From the NCBI GenBank assembly GCA_963794615.1, contig CAWCEP010000015.1:1-64000 (forward strand): a DNA stretch of 64,000 bases, in the 5' to 3' direction. Under the pieces are notes generated by a model. The model did not search any database and was not told the DNA's origin. It was given only the letters and a program-made list of their open reading frames with translations. The position numbers and the translations under genes were made by a program. Source of the DNA: Chersky-840 sp963794615. GTDB lineage: Bacteria; Actinomycetota; Acidimicrobiia; Acidimicrobiales; UBA8190. The stretch's first letter is position 1, and each line of letters begins with the position of its first letter. This document shows, in pieces, positions 38,781 to 47,344 of the stretch.

Positions 38781-41231
38781 TCACCGCTCTCGCAGCAGCT
38801 GTCCCGGCCTCGACCTCGTGGCAGCGAGCGCTGGAGCCACGGCCAGGAGGTTGGCACCGGCGACGACGCCGACCGCCAGGCCGATCACGAGCCAGATCGG
38901 CACCACCGACACCGGCACCACGCCGAGGTTGGAGGCAAACGTCGTCCACACCTCCTGCCCGAGCGCCAACCCGAGCGGCACGCCGATGACGATCCCGACG
39001 AACGCGAGCGTGGTTGCCTGCCACGCTACGGCCGAGGCCACCTGCTGGTTCACGAACCCGAGCACCTTCAGGAGCCCGACCTCGCGTCGACGGCGCGCCA
39101 CGCTCACCACGAGAAGATGGAGCAACGTCGCGGCCCCGAACAACCCCAGCATCACGCCGAAGATCAACGGGAAGTTCACGGCTTCTCCGAAGTTGACCAG
39201 GGAGACCGGGGTGGTGGGAAGCACCGAGAGGGTGGCGTAGGTGCGCAGATAATGGTTGATCGCAGCCCTGCCCCGGGGTCCGGGCCCGAAGCTGGCCAGC
39301 ATCCCTCCGTCCGTAGTTCCGATCACGGCCTGGCGACATGACGCCTGCTTGGGCCCGGGAGGACAGGCCGCACCCTCGTAGCCCGGGATGGTGAACAGGG
39401 CACCGTCTCCGAGGCCCGCCACCCCGGCCAGGACCGGGAACGCCACCTGTGACACCACGCGGAATGCGGCGGTCCGCTTGGCACCCGAGGGTGTCGTCAC
39501 GGTGATGGGCAGCACCGACCCCACGTGGGCGCCGACCTGGCGCATCGTCGACGCGCCCAGGGCAACCTGACCGCCGTCCTCGGGCAGATGGCCGGTGACC
39601 GCGGTGAACAGCAGGGTCCCGCGCAGCGCCGTTGCGGCCACCGCTCCCACCGTCACCTTGCCGATCGAGATCTCACTCCCGAAACCGCGATTGAGCCCGG
39701 TGAGGGCGGGATCGTGCTCCAGGTCGCGCAGCAAGGAGGGGTCGGGCTGCCCGTTGAGTTCGTTGAAGTTGATCTGGAACGACTCGCCATACAGCTTGGG
39801 GGTGGCGGTGAGGTGCGACAAACTGGCGCCGAACACCGCCGTCCCGCACAACGCCGTCACGGCCAGGGCCATGCCGAGGAGCGCGGTCCCCACCGGGACC
39901 GTCGCCTGGCCCCGGCCCCGCTGCAGGGCGTGGCGGACCCCGATCACCGCGCTGGGCGGGGCGCCGGCCGCGGCCGCCTGGGTGACGATCATGGACGGCC
40001 GCGATTCCCTGGCGTCGTCGGCGATGTCCAGCGTGCGCGCCGCGCGCAACGCCGGCCAGATGCCGAGTACGACGACCACGGCGATCATGGCCACGAACCC
40101 GAGGGGGAGGACGAGGGTGTCAAAGACCGCCCCCGTCGAGGGCTCCGCAATGCGTGCCTCGCCGACGGGGGCGATCGGGGACAGCGCGACGGCCAGCGCC
40201 ACCGCGCCGACGGCGCCGGAGATGGCGACGACCAGGTTTCGGGCCGTGGCCAGCCCGACGAACTGGCGCTGCTCGAGGCCGAGGGTGGCCAACGTCGGAT
40301 AGTCCTCACTCTCGACCGCGCTCTGCCGAGCCAACGCCTGGCCGATGACGAGGAGGCCCACTAGCGCAGCGAGGACCGCGAGCACCCACCAACCGATGGC
40401 CTGCGGATGGATCGACTCCTCGATGGCAGCGTTGAATTGGTCCACGCTCTCGAATCCGGCCACGCCGGCGCTGTTCAAACTCGAGGCATCAGCACTGAAG
40501 CGCGGTAAGTCGGTCGCGCCGTGCCGTAGTCGCACGAGGTACAGGTCGAAGTCCGCCGTGCGGGGGGTCACGGTTCGGGCAAAGGCGTGGGTGGCGTACA
40601 GGGAGTACGACGGCGTCGCCCCGGAGGGGAATTCACCTTCGCTGACTTCGATTCCCACCACGTGCAAAGCGACGGTCGGACCGGTCGGGTGGGGCGGTGT
40701 ACCGGTGGCGTTGAAGACCGCCATGAGTTGCGACGGCGCGTAGAACGGAACCCGGATCACGGTTCCGATCTGGACGTTGTAGTCCTTTTGCAAGGTGACC
40801 GAGGCCAGGACCTGGTCCGGAGAGGCTGGGTTCGGCCATTGGCCCGAGACGAGCTTCGAAAACTCGTGTTCGTTCGGCGGGAGGTCATCGACCGAGAAAT
40901 CGGTGGGATTGATCACCCCACCACACGAACACTGGGGCTGCCCACTGGCCGGGCTCAAGTAGCTCGTCGCGGAGGCAACCTCGGGCAACCGGGCCAGCTT
41001 GGGAACCGGTTGGGTGGTGTAGGCGATGGCGTCGAAGCCGTAGGTGGCGACGAACCGGGGGAAGGCCGAGTCCGCACGACGGCCCGCGACCGTGGCGGCC
41101 AGGACGAACCCACCGACGAGGCTCACGAGCAAGGCTATGGCCAGCCACGATCGCCACCGGCGGCGCAATTCGGCGCGAAAGACCAGCCTGACAGCCTCCA
41201 ACGGACCTCCCTCGGTGCCAGTGTCGCCCAT
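38781..41231 (-). CDS. FtsX-type ABC transporter permease
   Basis: An 816-residue membrane protein from ATG 41231. A signal-anchor helix lies near residues 28-47 (SWLAIALLVSLVGGFVLAAT). A large extracytoplasmic domain, three helices around 285-400 and a second periplasmic block follow (CSCGGVIN and CPPGPKQASCRQ supply cysteines). The C-terminal FtsX helices lie near 690-800 (FPLIFGVMLGLFGAATLLHL, RRREVGLLKVLGFVNQQVA). The RRxEVGLLKxLG segment after a helix is the usual coupling element. Permeases of this layout export lipoproteins or peptides with a cytosolic MacB/LolD-type ATPase. No such ATPase gene lies nearby, which is unusual. Confidence 0.85.
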   Translation of the reverse strand: MGDTGTEGGPLEAVRLVFRAELRRRWRSWLAIALLVSLVGGFVLAATVAGRRADSAFPRFVATYGFDAIAYTTQPVPKLARLPEVASATSYLSPASGQPQCSCGGVINPTDFSVDDLPPNEHEFSKLVSGQWPNPASPDQVLASVTLQKDYNVQIGTVIRVPFYAPSQLMAVFNATGTPPHPTGPTVALHVVGIEVSEGEFPSGATPSYSLYATHAFARTVTPRTADFDLYLVRLRHGATDLPRFSADASSLNSAGVAGFESVDQFNAAIEESIHPQAIGWWVLAVLAALVGLLVIGQALARQSAVESEDYPTLATLGLEQRQFVGLATARNLVVAISGAVGAVALAVALSPIAPVGEARIAEPSTGAVFDTLVLPLGFVAMIAVVVVLGIWPALRAARTLDIADDARESRPSMIVTQAAAAGAPPSAVIGVRHALQRGRGQATVPVGTALLGMALAVTALCGTAVFGASLSHLTATPKLYGESFQINFNELNGQPDPSLLRDLEHDPALTGLNRGFGSEISIGKVTVGAVAATALRGTLLFTAVTGHLPEDGGQVALGASTMRQVGAHVGSVLPITVTTPSGAKRTAAFRVVSQVAFPVLAGVAGLGDGALFTIPGYEGAACPPGPKQASCRQAVIGTTDGGMLASFGPGPRGRAAINHYLRTYATLSVLPTTPVSLVNFGEAVNFPLIFGVMLGLFGAATLLHLLVVSVARRRREVGLLKVLGFVNQQVASAVAWQATTLAFVGIVIGVPLGLALGQEVWTTFASNLGVVPVSVVPIWLVIGLAVGVVAGANLLAVAPALAATRSRPGQLLRER

Positions 41232-41421
41232 CGAGGGGTGATGACCAAGGTGGCCAGCCGGTATCAGGGTCTCGTGCTAGCACCAGTCGGGGACGGCCAC
41301 TCCCCGGTCGGCACGCGATGTGCCGCTCTCGGGGCCAGAAGGTAAACAGGCGGACTCGACGCGGCTCACCACGGCGCGCGGTGGGTCACGCCTCGAGAGA
41401 AGCCCCTACGACAGAAGGAGC

Positions 41422-42132
41422 ATGGTGAGCAGCGACCTCCCGGGGAGTTTTCACCCCGCCATCGTCGGCCGGGAACGATCGATGACCGAGCTCACCGGCA
41501 CGGTGCGACGCCTGGTCGACCTGGTGGTGACGAACACCGCCGACAGCGAGGTGCTGGACGCGGTGGTGACGCAGCTGCAGGCGACCGCCGACATCCTCGC
41601 TCGACACGTCCCGACCGACCCCGTCCCCCGCTTCGTCGACCCACCCGACCAGCGCGGGACCGAAACTCGGGGCACGTCGATGGGTCGGTCCATGCCCTAC
41701 GACCCCGTCATCGGCCGCTTCAACCCCATCGCGCTCCCCGTGACGATCTCGTTCGAGCCTCCACTCGCCATCGGCACCGCCGTCTTCACCACGCCCTACG
41801 AAGGGGGGCCCGGCTGGGTCCACGGGGCCGCCCTCGCCGCCACCTTCGACATCGTCCTCACCGCCGCCAACCATCTCAGCGGCGCGGCGGGGCCGACCGT
41901 GTGGCTCACCATCCGCTTCCGTCGTCCGACCCTGGTCGGGGTCGAAGCCCGGTTCGAGGCCGAGGTGGTCGCCAACGACGGGCGTCGCGTCACGAGCAAA
42001 GGCCGCCTCGTCCAGGACGGCGTGGTGTGCGTGGAAGCAGAAGGCGAGTTCGCCGTCCTCAGCCCCAAGAAGATCCGCAAGGTGGCCGAGCGCAGCCAGC
42101 GCCGTCCCACCGCCGGCGGGGCCGAAGGCTAG
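41422..42132 (+). CDS. Hotdog-fold thioesterase
   Basis: A 236-residue protein from ATG 41422, after AGAAGGAGC. An open frame upstream lacks family features. The N-terminal ~95 residues are helical (VRRLVDLVVTNTADSEVLDA). The hotdog domain follows (YDPVIGRFNPIALPVTISFE, TTPYEGGPGWVHGAALAATF, TVWLTIRFRRPTLVGVEARF). HGAALAATFDIVL is the catalytic helix of 4HBT-type thioesterases, with Asp near its end. It is related to the thioesterase at 37054-37810 and probably acts on an acyl-CoA. Monocistronic and convergent with the beta-propeller gene. Confidence 0.85.
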   Translation: MVSSDLPGSFHPAIVGRERSMTELTGTVRRLVDLVVTNTADSEVLDAVVTQLQATADILARHVPTDPVPRFVDPPDQRGTETRGTSMGRSMPYDPVIGRFNPIALPVTISFEPPLAIGTAVFTTPYEGGPGWVHGAALAATFDIVLTAANHLSGAAGPTVWLTIRFRRPTLVGVEARFEAEVVANDGRRVTSKGRLVQDGVVCVEAEGEFAVLSPKKIRKVAERSQRRPTAGGAEG

Positions 42133-42154
42133 AGGAGCCGGCGGGGTCGACCGG

Positions 42155-44416
42155 TCACGGGAGGGGCGGCGCGGCGATCCCCACCATCGGCTTCACCAGG
42201 TGGGCCTCGCCCTCGGATCCTTCGAAGGGGGCGTCGCCGAAGGCGAAGATCCCGCCGTCGCTCGCCACCATCCAGTACCCCTGGCCCGTCGATGTGGGCG
42301 TGATGCCCACCACGGGCTTGGCGAGCGGCCGCCCACCCATGGAGCCGAAGAAGCCGGCGCCGCCGAAGGAAAAGATCCCCCCGTCGCTCGCCACCAACCA
42401 GTAGCCGCCGTCGGGGGCGGGCGCGGCCGCCACCACCGGTTGGTCGAGGTGGCGACCGCCCATCGAACCGGCGTACCGGGCGTCACCGAAGGCGAAGACC
42501 CCACCATCGGAGGCCACCAGCCAGTAGCCGCCGCCGTCGGATGTGGCCGCGATGCCGACGACGGGCGCGGCCAGGGGCCGGCCCCCCATGGACCCGAAGT
42601 ACCGGGCGCCGCCGAAGGAGAAGACCCCGCCGTCGCTCGCCACCGTCCAATACCCGTCACCGTTGGGGGCGGCGGCCATGCCCACCATCGGTTTCACGAG
42701 CGGTCGCCCGCCCATGGAGCCGAAGTAGCCGGCGTCACCGAAGGAGAAGATCCCCCCGTCGCTCGCCACCAACCAGTACCCGGCGCCGTCGGAGGTGGCG
42801 GCCATGCCGACCACCGGCGCCACCAGGTGGCGGCCGCCCATGGAGCCCGCGAAGCCGGCGCCACCGAAGCTGAACACGCCCCCGTCCGAGGCCGCCGTCC
42901 AGTAGCCGGGTCGCGGCGGTGGCGGCGGGGGTGCCGGGGGGAGCCCGCCCGGGCCGTCGAAGGCGTGCACCTGGTTCGACGACGCCGCCAGCACCAAGCC
43001 ATCGGCGACGGTGGGGGTCGGGAAGTGGTTCGCCTCCGAACCGAGCGAGAAGGTCTGCGCCAGGTTCCCGGTGGCGGGGTCGAGGGCATCGAGCGTGCTG
43101 CCCCCGACGGTCCACACGTACCCACCGGCCACGATGGGGGGACCGCCGGCATTGGTGTTGGTGTGCCACAGCACGGTCGCACTGTTGGGCGCGGCCGTCG
43201 CCACCGCCACGATCCCCGACTCGCACGGCTCGTACACCGTGGTGCCCGAGACGGCGGTGCCCCCGTCCACGTCCCCGGTGCAGAACGAGCTGATCGTCTG
43301 GAGCTGACCACCGACGCCGCCGAGGTGCGATCCGTTCAGGAGGTACCCGGTGTGGTCCTTGCCGGACGCGAAGACGAGACCGTTGGCCGACACGAGGGCG
43401 GGCGAGGTGGAGAAATCCTGATCGTTCCCGTTCTCGGTGTACCAGGTGGTCGGAGCGAAGGATTGGACGACACCCAGCGCCGGGGACAGCTCGATGACGC
43501 CGTCGCTGTTGTCGTAGGTATCGCCCGAGGAGGTGAACGAGCTGTTGCCGGTCGTGAACCAGATGTTCCCCTGGCCGTCGACCTCGGGGGCGGCGCCGCC
43601 CATCCACACCGCACCCTCGTGGTCACCGGGGTTGGACGCCACCTCGAAGGACTGTTGGGTCCCCCCGCCCTCGGGGATGGCGACGACCCAGCCGTGGTAG
43701 TTGCCGCAGTCCCCAGCGTTGCCCCCGAAGCCGGCGACGACGTTGCCGTTGTCGAGCGCCAACCCCGTCCGCTGCAGCTCGGCCAGCTGGTCCGATCCCG
43801 CCAGCACGATGGGCTGGTGCAGCAGGACGGCGCCTGTGTAGAGATCCAGGCCTACGAGGTAGTGCTGCGCACTCGCCCCGGCGGCCTCGTCGGTCACGGC
43901 GAACACCTCACCCCGTGCCGCGTCGATGACGGGAGTGCCGGTGATGCCGACGGTGGGCGAGATGTCCCCGCACGGGAGGTTCCCGAAAGGCACCGCCGTG
44001 CCGACGTGCGTCGACCACATCACCGCGCCGGTGTTGGCCGCCAGCTCGTCGATGGTGTCGTTCTCGGTGGCGACGATGACGCGGCCGTCCTCCACCAGGG
44101 GCTCCCCGTAGACCTCGCCGTCCAACGCGCCGGTCGTCCACGCCGGTGTCGCCGGGGTGAGGTTGGTGCCGGTGGGATCGGTCCCGCTTCCGAGGCCGTC
44201 GTGGTGGTACACGGGCCAAGCGGTGCCGAACACGGTGCGAGGCTGCGCGCTCTGTGCCGACGTCCGAGGTGTCGCCCCTGCCCCGCCGGCAGCTCCGGAC
44301 GCCGGCGATGCCGAGACGGTGATGACGATGGCGCCGCAGGCGAGCAGCACGGCGCTGGAGGTCACGATGCCGGCACGGCGCGATCTGAGCGTCGTCGGTT
44401 TCGCCTGGGGGCTCAT
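42155..44416 (-). CDS. Secreted PQQ-like beta-propeller protein with six C-terminal DGGIFxFGDA repeats
   Basis: A 753-residue protein from ATG 44416; an upstream extension of 29 codons is not conserved. A signal or anchor segment lies near residues 14-35 (GIVTSSAVLLACGAIVITVS). Then comes a PQQ-enzyme-like propeller of about 470 residues (FGTAWPVYHHDGLGSGTDP, ELAANTGAVMWSTHVG, YVWTVGGSTLDALDPATGNL). After a run of Pro residues the last ~250 residues are six units of about 50 residues of the form GYW-VASDGGIFSFGDA-F-GSMGGRPL-PVVGIA. Such repeats are common at the ends of surface proteins in Acidimicrobiia-type actinobacteria and may bind polysaccharide. No enzyme activity can be assigned. Confidence 0.85.
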   Translation of the reverse strand: MSPQAKPTTLRSRRAGIVTSSAVLLACGAIVITVSASPASGAAGGAGATPRTSAQSAQPRTVFGTAWPVYHHDGLGSGTDPTGTNLTPATPAWTTGALDGEVYGEPLVEDGRVIVATENDTIDELAANTGAVMWSTHVGTAVPFGNLPCGDISPTVGITGTPVIDAARGEVFAVTDEAAGASAQHYLVGLDLYTGAVLLHQPIVLAGSDQLAELQRTGLALDNGNVVAGFGGNAGDCGNYHGWVVAIPEGGGTQQSFEVASNPGDHEGAVWMGGAAPEVDGQGNIWFTTGNSSFTSSGDTYDNSDGVIELSPALGVVQSFAPTTWYTENGNDQDFSTSPALVSANGLVFASGKDHTGYLLNGSHLGGVGGQLQTISSFCTGDVDGGTAVSGTTVYEPCESGIVAVATAAPNSATVLWHTNTNAGGPPIVAGGYVWTVGGSTLDALDPATGNLAQTFSLGSEANHFPTPTVADGLVLAASSNQVHAFDGPGGLPPAPPPPPPRPGYWTAASDGGVFSFGGAGFAGSMGGRHLVAPVVGMAATSDGAGYWLVASDGGIFSFGDAGYFGSMGGRPLVKPMVGMAAAPNGDGYWTVASDGGVFSFGGARYFGSMGGRPLAAPVVGIAATSDGGGYWLVASDGGVFAFGDARYAGSMGGRHLDQPVVAAAPAPDGGYWLVASDGGIFSFGGAGFFGSMGGRPLAKPVVGITPTSTGQGYWMVASDGGIFAFGDAPFEGSEGEAHLVKPMVGIAAPPLP

Positions 44417-44505
44417 CCCCTCATCTTGTCCGCGAATCCTGCGGGCCGCTCCGGTTTCCCCCCGCCGGCGCACAAATGGCGGACAACCAGCTCGGCGTGG
44501 CAACG

Positions 44506-44585
44506 CTCGGTGACTCAGCCTCTCGGTGACTCAGCCTCTCGGTGACTCAACCTCTCGGTGACTCAACCTCTCGGTGACTCAGAGC
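44506..44585. repeat. Five 16-bp tandem repeats at the thiolase 3' end
   Basis: Five copies of CTCGGTGACTCAGCCT (variants -AACCT), 44506-44585, nearly identical. The last copy contains the stop codon of the minus-strand thiolase. The array occupies most of the gap to the propeller gene. No spacers, so not a CRISPR. It shares the TCGGTGA core with the arrays at 25888 and 61291. Confidence 0.75.
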
Positions 44586-45739
44586 CTTTCGATGATGGTG
44601 CCGGTGGCGAGCGCTCCGCCGCAGCACATCGACACCAGCGCGAGGTTGCCGTCACGGCGCTCGAGCTCGTGCAGCGCGGTGGTGATCAACCGGCTCCCGG
44701 TGGAGCCGACGGGGTGGCCGATGGCGATGGCGCCCCCGTTCACGTTGACCTTGTCCCAGTCGACGCCGTGCACCTTCTGCCACGAGCACACCACCGAGGC
44801 GAAGGCCTCGTTGACCTCGAAGATGTCGATGTCGTCGGTGGTCATGCCCGCCTTGGCCAGCACCTTCTCCGTCGCCGCGATGGGCCCGTCGAGGTGGTAG
44901 TAGGGGTCCGATCCCACCAGGACCTGGGCCACGATGCGGGCCCGGGGACGGTGCCCTCCGGCCTTGGCGCGGTCCTCGGACATCCACAGCACCGCGGCGG
45001 CGCCGTCGGAGATCTGCGACGAGTTCCCCGCCGTGTGCATCCCGTCGGGGAGCACGGGCCTCAACCCGGCCAACGCCTCCGCCGTGGTGTCACGCAGTCC
45101 CTGGTCGCGCGCTACGTGCTGATGGGAGCCGGTCGGACCGTCAGGGCCCACCACCGGTGCCTCGAGGGCGAACACCTCGCGGTCGAAGCGCCCTTCCTCC
45201 CAGGCGCGCGCCGCCTTGTGCTGGCTGGCGAGGCCGAGCCCGTCGACGTCCTCACGGGTGATGCCGTACTTCTGGGCGATCCGTTCCGCCGCGCCGAACT
45301 GGTCGGGCATGTCCCACGGGAAGTCAGGAGGACGCGAGCTCCCCGGCCCGTTCATGGCGTTGGCGCCGAGCCCGACCCGGCTCATCGCCTCGACACCGCA
45401 CGCGATGCCGACGTCGATGGCACCCGCTCCCACGAGGTTGGCCACGAAGTGGTTGGCCTGCTGCGCCGAGCCGCACTGGCAGTCGATGGTGGTGGCGGCG
45501 GTCTCGTAGGGCAGACCCATGCTGAGCCAGGCCGTCCTGGTCACGTTCGACGCCTGCTCCCCCGCCTGGGTGACGCATCCACCGACGATCTGCTCCACCT
45601 CGGAGGGCTCGATCCCGGCCCTCTTGACCACCTCCACCTGGGCGGTGGCGAGCAGCTCGGCGGCGTGGAATCCCGACAGCCATCCGTTGCGCTTGCCGAT
45701 GGGGGTGCGCACCGCCTCCACGATCACGGGTCGTGCCAT
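44579..45739 (-). CDS. fadA5: FadA5-like thiolase
   Basis: A 386-residue thiolase. It opens MARPVIVEAVRTPIGKRNGW, followed by IDCQCGSAQQANHFVANL with the nucleophile Cys near residue 90, GVEAMSRVGLGANA, HTAGNSSQISDGAAA, VLVGSDPYYHLDGPI, NEAFASVV, GGAIAIGHPVG (catalytic His), and MCCGGALATGTIIERL (catalytic Cys). The wording matches mycobacterial FadA5 (Rv3546, from memory), the thiolase that releases acetyl-CoA from the cholesterol side chain. A KstR-type palindrome lies 100 bases upstream. The 16-bp tandem array overlaps its stop. Confidence 0.92.
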   Translation of the reverse strand: MARPVIVEAVRTPIGKRNGWLSGFHAAELLATAQVEVVKRAGIEPSEVEQIVGGCVTQAGEQASNVTRTAWLSMGLPYETAATTIDCQCGSAQQANHFVANLVGAGAIDVGIACGVEAMSRVGLGANAMNGPGSSRPPDFPWDMPDQFGAAERIAQKYGITREDVDGLGLASQHKAARAWEEGRFDREVFALEAPVVGPDGPTGSHQHVARDQGLRDTTAEALAGLRPVLPDGMHTAGNSSQISDGAAAVLWMSEDRAKAGGHRPRARIVAQVLVGSDPYYHLDGPIAATEKVLAKAGMTTDDIDIFEVNEAFASVVCSWQKVHGVDWDKVNVNGGAIAIGHPVGSTGSRLITTALHELERRDGNLALVSMCCGGALATGTIIERL

Positions 45740-45839
45740 TGCCCTACCTCCGAGAGACTCCGAAAGTGTTCCGGTTGCGCGAGATGCCCGCGGTGAGCGA
45801 GATTCCCGCGTTGAGCGAGCGCTCTGAGGAAGCCGAGTA

Positions 45840-45853
45840 TAGAACTTGTTCTA
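45840..45853. promoter_or_regulatory. KstR-type operator TAGAACTTGTTCTA
   Basis: TAGAACTTGTTCTA fits the TetR-family KstR consensus TnnAACnnGTTnnA at every fixed base, with perfect six-base arms around TT. It lies 101 bases before the FadA5-like start (minus) and 41 bases before the GH4 start (plus), in the shared divergent promoter region. The consensus is known from Mycobacterium and Rhodococcus; the match is direct, the binding is inferred. Confidence 0.62.
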
Positions 45854-45893
45854 CGGAAGGTGCCCGGGCGCTCCTTCGTGGGAGGATGAAGAC

Positions 45894-47240
45894 ATGCAGG
45901 TCACCATCATCGGCGGGGGCAGCTACCAGTGGTCACCGAAGCTCATCGCCGATCTCCTCAGCCTCCCGTCGCTGGCCGGGGTGCACCTCGTCCTGGAGGA
46001 CATCGACCCCGTCCCCCTCGAGAAGATGGAGGCCATCGCCCGCATCGCCGACGAGAAGCTCGGCGCCAAGTCCACCGTGTCGACGACGACCGACCAACGC
46101 CGCGCCCTCGAGGGTGCGGACTTCGTGGTGGTGACGATCTCCACCGGTGGGTTCACCAGCATGGGCGTCGACATCGACGTTCCCGCCCGCCACGGCATCC
46201 GCCAGTCGGTGGGAGACAGTGTCGGCCCCGGCGGGATCAGCCGGGCCCTGCGCAACATCCCCGTGCTCGCCGGCGTCGGCCGCGACATGGAGGAGCTGTG
46301 CCCCGACGCATGGTTGCTGAACATCACCAACCCCATGACCACCCTCACCCGCACGGTGTGTCGCGAGACGCGCATCAAGACCGTGGGCCTGTGCCACGAG
46401 GTGGGAGGGTTCTGCATGGACCTCGCCATCGCGTTCCGCAAGCCCCACACCGTCGTCCGTCCGGTGATCATGGGGGTCAACCACTTTCCCGTCATCACCG
46501 AGATCGATGTCGACGGCCGGGACGGCTTCGAGATGTTGCGCGAGCTCGTCGACGAGCTCGGCGGCCTCGAGGCCCTCGCCCCTTCGCCGGGCCAGGAAGA
46601 GGCGGAGCCGTTCTCGACGCTCGACTTCGGCCGGCGTCATCTGCTCAAGCTGGCGCTGCTCGACCGCTGGGGTGCGCTCCTCGGCGCCAACGACCGGCAC
46701 CTCGCCGAGTTCATGCCGGGAGTGCTCACCGAGGAATCGGGATGGGGTGAGTCATGGGGCATCTCCCTGACGCCGATGGCGACCCGAGAGAAGCACCAGG
46801 CCGAGTACGTCGCCGAGGTCGATGCCGTGCTGGCCGGCAAGGAGGAGCTGGCGACGTGGGACTCGGGCGAGCTCGTGGCCCCGGTCATCGACTCGTTGCT
46901 CACGGGAACCCACCGTGAGCTCCCCCTCAACCGGCCCAACACCGGCCAGTGCCCCGACCTCCCCACCGACGCCGTGGTGGAGTCGATCTGCGTCGTCGAC
47001 GCCGACGGCATCCGGGGCCGGGACGCGGCCGTCGCGCCGGCCCCGTTCGCCGAGCTCGTGCGCCGTCACGTGGCCGTCCAGGAACTGACGGTGGAAGCGG
47101 CGCTGACCGGTGACCGGGCCCTGGCCCACGAAGCCTTCGCCCTCGACCCGCTGGCGGGGCGCGGTGACCTGCGCGAGACCGAGGCCATGGTCGAGGAGCT
47201 CCTGGCCGGCACGGCCAAATGGCTTCCCCAATTCACCTGA
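45894..47240 (+). CDS. GH4 family glycoside hydrolase
   Basis: A 448-residue protein from ATG 45894, with GGAGGATGAAG upstream. The NAD-binding N-terminus is VTIIGGGSYQWSPKL. Then come VLEDIDPVPL, GDSVGPGGISRALR, LLNITNPMTTLTR, GLCHEVGGF (Cys metal ligand with His) and GVNHFPVI (His metal ligand). GH4 enzymes need NAD+ and Mn2+ and cleave alpha- or beta-glycosides by a redox elimination mechanism. Members include alpha-glucosidases, alpha-galactosidases and alpha-glucuronidases. The substrate here is unknown. It heads the plus-strand sugar block, and the KstR-type site lies just upstream. Confidence 0.92.
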   Translation: MQVTIIGGGSYQWSPKLIADLLSLPSLAGVHLVLEDIDPVPLEKMEAIARIADEKLGAKSTVSTTTDQRRALEGADFVVVTISTGGFTSMGVDIDVPARHGIRQSVGDSVGPGGISRALRNIPVLAGVGRDMEELCPDAWLLNITNPMTTLTRTVCRETRIKTVGLCHEVGGFCMDLAIAFRKPHTVVRPVIMGVNHFPVITEIDVDGRDGFEMLRELVDELGGLEALAPSPGQEEAEPFSTLDFGRRHLLKLALLDRWGALLGANDRHLAEFMPGVLTEESGWGESWGISLTPMATREKHQAEYVAEVDAVLAGKEELATWDSGELVAPVIDSLLTGTHRELPLNRPNTGQCPDLPTDAVVESICVVDADGIRGRDAAVAPAPFAELVRRHVAVQELTVEAALTGDRALAHEAFALDPLAGRGDLRETEAMVEELLAGTAKWLPQFT

Positions 47241-47269
47241 GCTGCACCGGACACACGACGTAGCAGACC

Positions 47270-47301
47270 CACACGACCACACGACCACACGACCACACGA
47301 C
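47270..47301. repeat. Four 8-bp tandem repeats (CACACGAC)
   Basis: Exact copies of CACACGAC in the 104-base gap between the GH4 gene and the reductase gene, followed by a partial copy. The unit size equals that of the array at 30013-30052 but the sequence differs. Confidence 0.65.
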
Positions 47302-47344
47302 CACAAGGTCAGGCGGTCACCGCACCAGCCGACAGGAGGTCCTC

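Noticed and set aside
44506..44585. Possible CRISPR array
   Set aside because: The 16-bp units are contiguous with no unique spacers and no cas genes are nearby.
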